Shown here: in pieces, positions 10,601 through 22,600 of the stretch
How positions within the stretch are numbered: position 1 is the first letter of the stretch
How the letters are laid out: every line of letters begins with the position of its first letter
Source of the DNA: Telopea speciosissima
Taxonomy: Eukaryota > Streptophyta > Magnoliopsida > Proteales > Proteaceae
Assembly: GCF_018873765.1 (NCBI RefSeq)
Contig: NC_057926.1
Location: forward strand, 35,386,946 to 35,450,945
Direction of reading: 5' to 3'
Length of the DNA: 64,000 nucleotides
Notes under the pieces: model-generated
What the model was told of the DNA's origin: nothing
Databases searched by the model: none
What the model saw: the letters and a program-made list of their open reading frames with translations, nothing else
Translations under genes and position numbers: made by a program

Positions 10601-13600
10601 GCAATCCTGCCTCATTATTGACAACATCGCTGACTTCGCTGCCAAACCCAATGCTAGAATTGTGAATGATTAACAGAAACCCATATCTATTGTGTTTTTA
10701 CCCCTTGCCTCTGCAACTTTGAGGCAATTGAAATGCAGTGATCTTTAGGTTGTTTTGCTAGTGAGAACCCAACTCCCACTGGAGATTCAACGAATAACAA
10801 ATTTGCTTCTACAACATCAAAAATAGAAAAGAATCTGAAGATTCTAGACTGATAAATCCCCATTATAAAAGAAATACAATATTTGGAAGAAAAAACCTAA
10901 TGCGGAATCTGTACTTCTGCAGGCACAAAATGAACTCAAGTCCAACTCCGTTTCTTTTAACACAACTAGGGCCCAATTCAACAGCAGCGTCATATCCTAT
11001 TGATGAACAACCAGGACCTAATACATAAAAGTGGAAATACAGAGGAAAGAAAAGGGTATTAAGTAGGAGAAGGAAACAGGAATGGATGAATTAATGAATA
11101 AAAAGGAAGGAGAAGGAGAAGAAGAAGAAAAATAAGAGGAAATGGGGGTAGGTGATTGATTGATTGCTACGGCCTACCTCCATTAAGCCAGAGAAGGAGA
11201 GGCCTCTTGGATGGTTGAGATTGAGCTTCAAAAAACCAGTAGAACAGAGCCCTACCTAGATGGACGGTGATGTAGCCTAAGAAGTGTGAGATGGGTGGGT
11301 TTGAGGGCTGACCTGGGAGAAGAGTAATCCTATCAGATTGCGGGGTTGCAGGTGGTGGGTTGGTGTAGGTTTACTGTGAAGCATTAATGCCTGTAACAAA
11401 GAATGATTCAAACCCAATAATAAACTCAAACAGTGAGAGTAGAAAGAAGAGAGGCGATGTCGCTGAGGCTTCAAAGCAGGGGGAGCAGGGCGGTTGTGGT
11501 GAGGGATTTTTAGTTATATGCTTGAGGGGTTTTCAGGCCATTGGATTTGACAGTGTTTTAATCGATTTGAGAACAAAGGCAGTGGAGGCGGCGGCGGTGG
11601 TGGTGGAAGAGGAAAGATAGAAATGGGTGATTGAGGTTGAAGATGAATGTTTGAGTTAAAATAAAACTGCAAGCGTACGGGTCAATCGTAGCTACGGGTC
11701 GAACACGAGGAGATATACGCTACTCTATTTAACTAATCTTAAAAGTAATGCAAAGTGAACCAAATTACTTAAATTACTAAATTAATGGTAATTAAATTAA
11801 CGGATCCTAACTCACAAGCATCTAACAAATTACGCATCTACGGGATTAAGTTGGCGTCCTAACATATGAACATCTAACCTATCAAACTAACGCAATTGGG
11901 AGTAATTAAAAATAAAATCCTATACTACCAAGTTGGAAGTAATAAAAATGCAGCCACACATCCGCATCCACATAAACAAAATAACCACATAAATAAAGTA
12001 ACCCATAAGAAAAAAAAAAGAAATAGAGGGAGGAGAAGAAAAAGAAGAAGGAGAAGGAGAGAATGAGATTGAGAGTTTAGAGAATGCAAACCTAGATGTG
12101 CTTGAACCGGATTAATTGAAGAAGCTTGAATGAATACTTGCATGAACTTACCATGGCCTCTTCTAAATCTCCAAGTCTTGTCATCACTATAGGAGCTTAG
12201 ACTAGGAAGCTTTAAACTAAAACTATTACAACCATATTGAAGACATTAAAGCATAAACTAATCCTATTACAACCATTAACTAATCTTATGAAAGCAAACT
12301 TAAGAACTTGAAAGAACTAAAGCCCAACATAGGAGAAGAAGAGAAAATTTCACTAAGTGAATGAATAATTTTTACAAGAGAGGTAGGGGTATTTATAGCG
12401 GGAAGAGAGGAGAAGAGAGAAGAGGGAAGTGTAGGAGAAATATTCCCTAAGAAAAGAGAATATTCTCTTCTCCTTCCTCTTTTACAATGTCTTGAATCCT
12501 AAGAAAAAAGAAAAAAATAGAAAGAAGAAGAAGAGAAGATTGTTTACATAGACCTTCTATTTCTAGAAAAGTAAACTTCCAATTCTAGCAAGTGCTTCAT
12601 TTTCTTTGTAGATATCTTCTCCAAGCAATAAAATCAAAGCATCTTTGATTTTTCAACCTTCCATAGATGAGAAAATATCTTTCAAAGTAAATCTATCCCA
12701 AGTAGAATTCCAGAAGTGCCCTTGGAAAGTTGGAGGGGAGAGAGAGTGATGTTAGGATTCCACTCATAATTAATGAAATGCCAAATCTATCCTTCAAAAA
12801 ACGTGGAGCACATTTATGTGTGAAATCTTAGGGCATAAAGCATATATTTTACCACATTGGACAGAATTACTCGGTGCTTTCTTGTGCTTTTCAGGGTTTA
12901 GGTGAATTCTTGTGAAAATGGAAGAGATGATGCTAAGGAAATGTTTTTAAGCTCTTTAGAGGTGTCAATAGTATGGATGCGTAGCCCATCGAGTTAGCTT
13001 CGCAACGGTTCAAACGGCGCTTGATTTCGAGTTGAAACGAAGAAGTTAAAGCCGTTTTAGTAACAACGCACGAAAATGGTATGCAGGGGTTTATTTATAA
13101 TTATTGACAGTCGATCGGGGACAAAGTAAAGCGGAAGTTTGGATTCGAGGGGTTTTAGCGCAATAATTAGAAGTTATCCTTTCTGTAGCCGAGAGATTCC
13201 GTTTGGAAGGCTCTGGATAGTCCAACTTCAACTTGAGATATCTTGGGCTCCCGAACTCCAAATTGGACAAAATTTGGGTCTATTTTGGGCGATTTTTCAC
13301 AAGGAACACAATGGTGAAGCCTACATAAGCACCCCATGCTCCACGTTTTTTGACGAACAGATTTGGCATTTCATTAATTATGAGTGGAATCCTAGTCATC
13401 ACTCTCTCTCCCCTCCAACTTTCCAAGGGCACTTCTGGAATTCTACTTGGGATAAATTTACTTTGAAAGATATTTTCTCATCTATGGAAGGTTGAAAAAT
13501 CAAAGATGCTTTGATTTTATTGCTTGGAGAAGATATCTACAAAGAAAAGGAAACACTTGTTAGAATTGGAAGTTTACTTTTCTAGAAATAGAAGGTCTAT

Positions 13601-16600
13601 GTAAACAATCTTCTCTTCTTCTTCTTTCTATTTTTTTCTTTTTTCTTAGGATTCAAGGCATTGTAAAAGAGGAAGGAGAAGAGAATATTCTCTTTTCTTA
13701 GGGAATATTTCTCCTACACTTCCCTCTTCTCTCTTCTCCTCTCTTCCCCTATAAATACCCCCTACCTCTCTTGTAAAAATTGTTCATTCACTTAGTGAAA
13801 TTTTCTCTTCTTCTCCTATTTTGGGTTTTAGTTCTTAGTTTGATTTCATAAGATTAGTTCTTTCAAGTTCTTAATTTTGCTTTCATAAGATTAGTTAATG
13901 GTTGTAATAGGATTAGTGTATGCTTTAATGTCTTCAATATGGTTGTAATAGTTTTAGTTTAAAGCTTCCTAGTCTAAGCTCCTATAGTGATGACAAGACT
14001 TGGAGATTTAGAAGAGGCTATGGTAAGTTCATTCAAGTTTCTTCAATTAATCCGGTTCAAGCACATCTAGGTTTGCATTCTCTAAACTCTCAATCTCATT
14101 ATCTCTTTCTCCTTCTTCTTCTTCTTCTCCCTCTATTTCTTTTTTTTTTCTTATGGGTTACTTTATTTATGTGGTTATTTTGTTTATGTGGATGCGGATG
14201 TGTGGTTGCATTTTTATTACTTCCAACTTGGTAGTATTGGATTTTATTTTTAATTACTCTCAATTGCGTTAGTTTGATAGGTTAGATGTTCATGTGTTAG
14301 GACGCCAACTTAATCCCGTAGATGCGTAATTTGTTAGATGCTTGTGAGTTAGGATCCGTTAGTTTAATTACCATTAATTTAGTAATTTAAGTAATTTGGT
14401 TCACTTTGCATTACTTTTAAGATTAGTTAAATAGAGTGGCGTATATCTCCTCGTGTTCGACTCGTAGCTACGATTGACCCGTACGCTTGCGGTTTTATTT
14501 TAACTCAAACAATGAAGAAAAGGGTAGCATTGTAATTTCATTTCTGATGTTTTAGTAAAAGGGTTAAATAGTCTTTTCAAGACAATAACTAACAGCAGGC
14601 TAACCCCGTCAGCCAGAGGGGGTCTAAATGTAAGTGGGCAAAATCGAAGAGAGGATTGTGTAATTAGGGCAAAGTATAGGGGAGGGGGCAGTAATTTTCC
14701 CTAATATCTAAAATCAAGGATTTGGGATGTTTTTATGTCGACCCAGCTTCAATTGGTATGTCCTAGTTATCATTGCTAGATGCAATGTTACAGATCTTTG
14801 GCAACCTCCCTGTGGAATCACATATCTATATGCGTAGACATGGATTTGACTACAATGTGGTAGTGATTCGGCTGGGTTGAGTCCTTTCATCTTTTTTTCT
14901 TTTCAAGAAAAAAGCTGCGACAAAGACTGGAGTTGCTGGAGGAGGAGGAAGAGGGGGAAGAAAAAGAAGTAGAGGAAGAGGGAGCAAAGGGGCTGGAAAT
15001 TCCAAGTAGGAAGAGAAGAATAAGAAGACGGAACAAGAGGAGGAATAAGAACGGGAAGGAGGAGGGAGTGGTGCATAACTGGTTTGAGCGTCTCTACCTT
15101 CGAACTCCGAGAAGCGTCTTTGACTGCCTCTGCCTTTCTCTCTAAAATTGCTAAGACTGGGTACTACATACGTAATATAGAATCCTTGGGTTCACAACCA
15201 AGGGTATGGACCCTAACTGGAAATTTTTATTCGACCCAAGTACTTTAGCCTAACGACCAAAGCCAGAAGTGTGTTCCCTAATTAAGAACCTCTATTCTAG
15301 AATATTCTTCCCTGTAAATGAAATTGAAAACAAAAATGCCTTACATTTCTGTAGTAATCATGTTTATCTAATTCAGATTATTTTTATGAGAAAAAGTTCT
15401 TTACATTTTATATTAAAGTTTATACACCTCCAGTCCCCAAATCCTAATTTTTTCAAATTTAAGGAGTCCAACACCCCATGCTTGTGTTGGATTCTGACTC
15501 GTGCACACACCCATATCCTGGTAACATGGGTGACTTGTGTCAATTATATGTTTGATGTTAATGTAGTAGAACTTGGCTGACTCTATTCTTTGTTGACCTT
15601 GTATTTGGATCAATCCAAGTTTTGCATTTCATGCTTGATAGTTTTACTAGCAAGGAATCTTCATTTTCTCCTTTGCTTCTTGTCCATATTAATGGTTCCT
15701 ACCTTCCATTTCTCTCTTTGTTTCCTCATTTTTTTTTTGTTTTACCATACTCCTTACTGTAGCAAACGTTCTCCTAGGGGTGCCACTTACATCCTGGGTT
15801 CTTGTTTTTGTTGCTTCTTCAAACATTCGTATCTCACAACCATAGTTCGAGGACTCGTTTCGTTTTGGTATTTCGGACTGACCGAAATATTCGAAATATT
15901 TGAAATTTCGGATATTTCGGTCGAAATATTGTATTTTTTCTGGTATGTTTCGATAGGTCATTCCGGTGGGTTTTAGGCCAAGTTAAGGCCTGAAACTTCA
16001 TGGAAACCTTATTTTAGGCTATATAAACACATTTAAATGTTCAAATTGCAAAAATAGTCACCAAAATGGTGTTTTGGATGTGCACCATTGATTGGCAACG
16101 TACGGTCGAACCCTAATGTATAACTTAGTTAATTACACATTTACACATACACATTGTACATTAAACAAATGAATTCACTTGGAACTAAGTTGGAAATATA
16201 ATGACTCATAAATTAAGTCATAAATCATAATATTAAGTACATAAGACATCAAGTCAATAACAAGTTAACAAATAACAACTTAAGAGTTAAGATTTAAGAA
16301 TATGATATCAAACATTCCAAATTAGAATATCCCCAATTGTCCCCTACAAGGCTAATTGTCCCCTACAAGGCTACAAGTCAAGTAGTCAACTAGTCATCAT
16401 TCATCTCAAATGTTTACAAATTTGCTAATAATAACTACTTTGCCGTCTAGGATCAACCCCACTCATGGTCTGCTGGAGTCGACGTGTATTGCTCTCCGAC
16501 TGTAGGACAAATGCATGCCACGTCATAGTCTAGGAGAAGAAGCGAGTGTAGTCATCCACAGTGGCCATGTAAATCGTATCATCAACATGTCAAGGTAACC

Positions 16601-19600
16601 TATCCTAGGATATAGGTCACCAAATCGTGAAGAAGTACTACCCATGATCCACTATGATATGAGTCATATGACGGTTCGGGAGCATATACGGGTCGACGGC
16701 TGCTGGTGGGTTGGGTAGCCAGGGTAGGAAAAGAAGTCATCTACAAAAGACGATCCACTATATCCCTGTGAGTGGGAGTCATACTCAAAACTGGGAATGG
16801 ATGGAGAAGATATAGGCGCTACCCCCAGGGTACGCGCCTGAATGCCCTTCGCCATATGGATGTGAATGAGATGAACCATGCTCGATTATCTTTGGAGATG
16901 GACTGCTGTCTACATGAAAAGATGGGGCACGGAAATGCCCCCCCCCAAACACTTGATCTCTTGTCTCTATCGCCAATACTCACCCACCAAATGAGCCAAA
17001 TAGGGCATCAATGTCCATAAGCTCGGCTTGCCTACTAGTACCACTACCACGACCACCAGGATGGGACTGGCCACGCCGCTTTCAGAGTAGTAGGTCGAGG
17101 TGGACGATGTGGGCCGTGTGGCTGGTGTGGGGGCATGGATTGCCTCTTGCTGCTCTTATACCACAAACGGGACTCGAGTTCCCTCATATGCTTGACCACC
17201 ATGACCATCATCATCACATCCATCATTACCTTCATCATCACCTCCATCATTACCATCTCCACCAGGACCACCACCACCATCTCCACCAGATGACGTAAAC
17301 CAATCTTCATCCTCCTCATCAACACCACCGAGGGTCGAACGGTATGGGTGACGCGTCCGTGCGTGTACCTCACCCTCTGCACCCATGAAGTCATCCACAT
17401 TAGCTTTATGTGTTCAGCTATCATGGGGCCAGGTCTACCTCCAGGCTGATCTAACACTGGCTCACCTCTATCCCTCACCCAATCAACAATAGGATCTTCA
17501 TCATCTGACTCCACCTGGAAAATGTCGGCGAGATCGATATTTTCCCTGATACCCTCTTGTCCCATGCGTATGTGTTGCATCTTCAACCTCAAATTATAAT
17601 GCACATACACTAAGTCAGAGAGACGTTCAGAACCCAATCTATTTCTCCTCTTAGAGTGGATGAGAGAAAATGTATTCCAATTCCGTTCACCCGGATCTTG
17701 AACATGTCAGGAGAGAACCTTGATTGCTATTTTTCTTAAATTGTCTGCCGAACCCCCATACAACACCCACCATTCAGCTGCATTACAACAAAAGAAACAT
17801 GTCATCTTCATTTCAAAAGAATAAGATATTGAATTGAGTAATGACTAATGAGTATCGGCATCACCGCGTGTCCGGCCTTGCTCTGCAGCATTGGTTCCAA
17901 AATTTCCCAATGCATTCCTAAAAGTCTTCAACTATAATCATTTGGAAAATATTTAAAATTTGTAATGACTCATTACTATTTAGTATTGAATTGAGTAATT
18001 CCAAATGAATTATAACTTATAAGACTCACCTCATTGTTGCATATCGCCTGTAATTTACTATTCGGCTTTAACTTGGCAACTATTTCTTTGACTGCGTCAA
18101 TAAGACTATTATTCAACCCAAGCCTATGATGTATTGATACTTGGGGTTCAAATAATATGCTGAAATTGACATTACATATTGACTAGTTAGTAATATATCC
18201 TTCAAATTAACTTTAAAAGATGTAATTGCATAAAAAACAAAGAGTGTACACTGACCAGCCTTATGCAGTGGATGCATAAGTTGATTTTCCCAACGCTCCT
18301 TGATAATTTTGAGAAAGAGTTTACTACCTCGTGGATTTGTATTGTAAACACCTTCATTCATCAAGTCTATTGCAGCATATAAATGTGGCATGGTTGGTCC
18401 CTTGAGAGCAGAATCAACTATATGCAAAACCTTGACCACTGGGTCCAGAAGTTGTACCACTTTATGCAATTTAGACCAAAAGTCATCTGATGAAATTGTA
18501 GCTTGTGCTTCCCTACCACCATGGGTATTGGACCTATTCCAGTTGAACCAGTCTTCAGAAGCAAACATTGATCTCAGTCCAGACTTCTTGGTCTCTATAC
18601 TCTTGAGTGCAATGTAGTTGGTGGCGAATCTTGTTTTGCCTGGCCTCACTAAGTCACCCCCACACTTCTCCCTCAAGAGGTTTAGTACAAACCCATGGTT
18701 GTAGACAAAGTTGGTCATTTGCCTTGCCTTTTCTACAACATGTTGTACCAATTTGATCTTTCCCATGTCCTTCAACATGAGGTCTATACAATGGGCAGCA
18801 CATGGAGTCCAAAACAACCGGTACTTCCTGTTTTGCATCAACCTCTCACCGACACTCTTGTAGTTGCTTCCGTTGTCCGTTACAATTTGGACAACGTTCC
18901 CCACTCCTACATCTACTACCACTTCCTTCAGCAATTTGTAGATATACTTTGCATCTTTTTTCTCCTTGGATGCATCAACAGACTTCAGTAAGACTGTCCT
19001 CCCATCACAATACACCATAAAGTTGATGATGGACTTTCTTGTAGAACCAGTCCAACCATCATATATTATGGTCACCCCATAGTTCTCCCACAGCCCCCTC
19101 ATTTCATTGATGTAGTCTTCAAGCTCTCTCTTCTGCTGGGGCAAATACACATTCATAATCTCATATGGGGTGGGCCCCTTATACCTTGGGCCAGCCTCAG
19201 CAATGGAATCTATCATAGTCTAATAAAAGGGGCCTTATGCTGTGTTTGCTGGGATGGTATGGTATAACATCCACTTAGCTATAGATTCCTTCACCATCCT
19301 CTTCAGATTTTTCCATGCTCCCTTGATTTTTGGTTGTTTGTTGCCTTTCTTTCTATAAACACCAGGTGCTTTGTGAAGTGCTGGGTCATCTTGTACTGGT
19401 GGAGGCGGAGGGGGAGCTGCCCTCATACTCTATGATCTCCTAAAGGGATTAGGCAACCCACCTCCTCCACTTGTGCCTGCTCCTCCATTACCACTAGCAC
19501 CAACTCTAGAGGTACCAGCTCCTCCACTACCACCTACTCTCTGTCTCTCCTGATCCTCATGATAACTGGCTCTGCTCATCATCTGTGCTCGTCTCCAATC

Positions 19601-22600
19601 CCTAGCCTCTCGCTCAGTCTCTATATCATCAGGAACATAGACATCATCACTGTCATCATCACCATCATCACAATGGCCTGATTGGCCTCCCGCTGTACAC
19701 CTCACTGCTTCCTCAAGATCTACTCTTGCCTTCTCCCTCTGAGCCTTCCTCTTACTCCCTCCCTTCATGTAATCAATGACAACCCTAGATACTTCCACAA
19801 GGACCATATGACATGCGACCACTTCAGGAGAATTCCCAGCTAGATGTTGTTTGAGCTTAGTGGCACCACCTCCCAAAAACTGCATGTGACAATAGTTGCA
19901 TTGGGATTTTCTTTTATCCCCATCAATTGGAGTGCCATGCAACCATGCAATGTCACTCCTAGTGCGCCTGAGTGTGCTCCCCTCCCCCTGGGTCTGGGCC
20001 GGCTGCCTCTGCCCCTCTTGCCTCTGGCTCTGTCGCCACGGTTCGCCATAATCGGACTAGTTTACTGTTGCATGAATAAAAGACAATACATTAATCGTTG
20101 AAGCACATCAATTCTTTTAGTTTAAATGTTTAAGAATTAAGATTTAAGAGCACTAACACAAGTATATAAGTATATAACTATTTAATATTTTTTCCCTAAC
20201 CCTCATTCTTCTCATATTTAAAAACAATTTTTAAAAATATTTTTCACATAAATATTGGCCTAGCACAACAAAACCGAAATTTTATGCAAATGGGCAGCAA
20301 TAAAACAACATGTAGAATTTACTTATAGCTATTTTGTATTTTTCCCCTAACCCTCATATTTTTCTCATATTCAAAAATGATTTTTTAAAATATTTTTCAA
20401 ATAATTATTGGCCTAGCACAACAAAATCGAAAAGATATGTAAATGGGCAGCAAATAAGAAGTATGTACAAATTATTTTGATATTTTTCAGTAATTTTAAA
20501 ACAGAAACCTCATATTTTTTCTTCTTTTTTGTTATTTTTTGAATTTTTTAAATATTTTTTATAATTTTCGAAAATTAAAATAATTAATTATTGGCAGAAA
20601 AATATTTTTGACACCATGAGGCCATAGATCGGCCAATGGTGTCTAACATATATTTAATTCATCACCATACAATATACATAACCCCTATTATTTTTTTTTA
20701 TTTTTGTTGTAAATAAATCCAATTTTTGAAGCAGAAAAATAAATAAATAATATATATACCAAAAAAAATTTCGACACTGTGAAGTCGTAGATCGGCTTCC
20801 GGGGTCTAACATATATTTATTGCATCACAAACAAACATGTTGATCATGCATTTCCCTAAAAAAAATCAATTTTGAGAATATGGTTTTACCTGGAATAGTG
20901 GAAAGGCTTCACAGATGTGCTAAGAAGTTTGTTCTCCAAGTGATTCCGGCGTAGATGCGGCAAGGATTCAAGTGGGAAGTGGAAGAATGGAGAAGAAATG
21001 AGCAAAAACCTTCAAAAATCAAGCAAAAGTGCAAAACTAGAGCTGTTTTTCAGTCTCGGTCGAAATTTCGACCGAGACTGACGAAACATGTTCATTTATA
21101 TAAAGCAATTTCTCGAGAAACTCGAAATCTCGCGAAATTTTGAAAAACTCTTGAGATATATCGAAATTTCGAGAATTTCAATCGAATTTTTGTATTTTTT
21201 ATATTCGAGGTGGCATTTCGTTTCGAGGAGGTCGAAATTTTCGAAATCTCGATCGAGATTTCGCGAGATTTTGAACTATGCCCACAACTAGTTACTGCCA
21301 TGATTTCATCATCATTTCTGTCTTTTGGGTTAAGGTTTCAGTTTCTGATTGTTATTAATAATCACAGTTTAATTAAATATTAAAAGTGGTCTTCGTGTAC
21401 TGTGTTATATTTCTAAGCTTTTGAGGGCAGCTTATTTCTGCTTGCTTAAGTTCCCTTCTGCAGGTCCACTTCTATGGTGAAAATTTCTCTTGGTAAGATG
21501 AAGTAATTTGATGCTTCTATGTAATAGAAGTTATAATAGGAAATGCTTAGTTAAATCTAAGATTGAAACAGACTTGAACCGCTGACATCCACCACAGGGT
21601 AAACCACCGCCTCTCAGGCCTCCCCATTTTATTCTACCATAGAGGCCAACAAACACAGCTTACACCTTTCATCGCACTATGCTCTCCAAAGAGCAACTCT
21701 TCTCAAAATCTCAGAAGGTGCTGAGTTGTAATCCCATTGTAAGGATTCTTGTGGTTCCGTAGAATCCAGCTATAGGAGAACCAGGAATGGAGAGCTTTCC
21801 CCCCATTTCTGCCCAACTCTTTGGTCTTAAGAATGTTGGTTTTAAGAATGAATGATTGCCCTTCTCCGACCCTTACTGCCCAATCTAAAAGCAGATGGTT
21901 AATGCGTTCCACTTATTGAACAAGGTTCTATGGTCAGTCCATGACCGCTCCGAATGAAGGTCATCATTGATATTGTCACTATCATCAATATCGTCACTAT
22001 CATCAATTAAATAACCTTTAGGCTTATCATCCAGGGACTTGTTCGGAAATACCGTAATGAAAGGAACATAGGAGTTTGTCCCTAGGTATAATCTAACTTT
22101 ACCTTTTTCTGCAGGAAATTGAACTTGAAGCACATGCTGTTAAAGGGATTGGTAAGACTCATGCAAAGTGGTCCCCAGTTTCCACAGCTTGGTATAGGAT
22201 GCTTCCTGAGGTAATAAAAAGATAAATATTTTATACTAACTTTTGTGCTTAATTTAAGAGCCAGGTTCTGTAGAAAGATATTGAGTTCAAGTTTGTTTGT
22301 TCTGAAGTAGGTTGTGTTATTGCAAGAAGTGGAAGATGAAAAGGCTGAAGAGCTTGTGAAAAAATGCCCAGTTAATGTATTTGACATTGAAGATTTTGCC
22401 AAGGGTAAGGAACCATGTTTTTTCAATTATGAAAGTCATTGTATATTTTCTTGGGTTGAACTAATTTGATCTGTTGTCGATGCAAATAACTATTGCTTTT
22501 AAAAATGTTGGTGCCACTTTCTTACTCTCCTACAGGGTCAATGAGTGGATCTATGTTAGGAGAGGTAGTGTCCAACACGTGAATTGGTTTGACAACTACA

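Larger units (their letters stand above)
10112..22114 (+). other. NRPAC1: NRPAC1 intron 5, 12-kb transposon-filled intron
   Basis: Donor ggtaactg follows exon 5 at 10111, and acceptor ctgcag precedes exon 6 at 22115. At 12,003 bp it is by far the largest intron of the gene; the others range from about 90 bp to 1.8 kb. It contains the Mutator-like element 10313-14701, with an inverted-LTR-like element inside it, and the hAT element 15841-21280. Together these account for about 9.8 kb. The rest (14711-15832 and 21289-22114) is AT-rich sequence without recognised genes. Confidence 0.85.

Noticed and set aside
13139-13495. 118-codon frame in the spacer and right arm of the inverted-LTR element
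   Set aside because: No gag, pol or host signature; it crosses the spacer-arm border.
14933-15145. Glu/Lys/Arg-rich plus-strand frame
   Set aside because: A purine-rich low-complexity tract within an intron; no family character.
17011-17298. Plus-strand frame rich in His and Asp
   Set aside because: It is the antisense of the Asp/Gly-rich tail of the hAT transposase.
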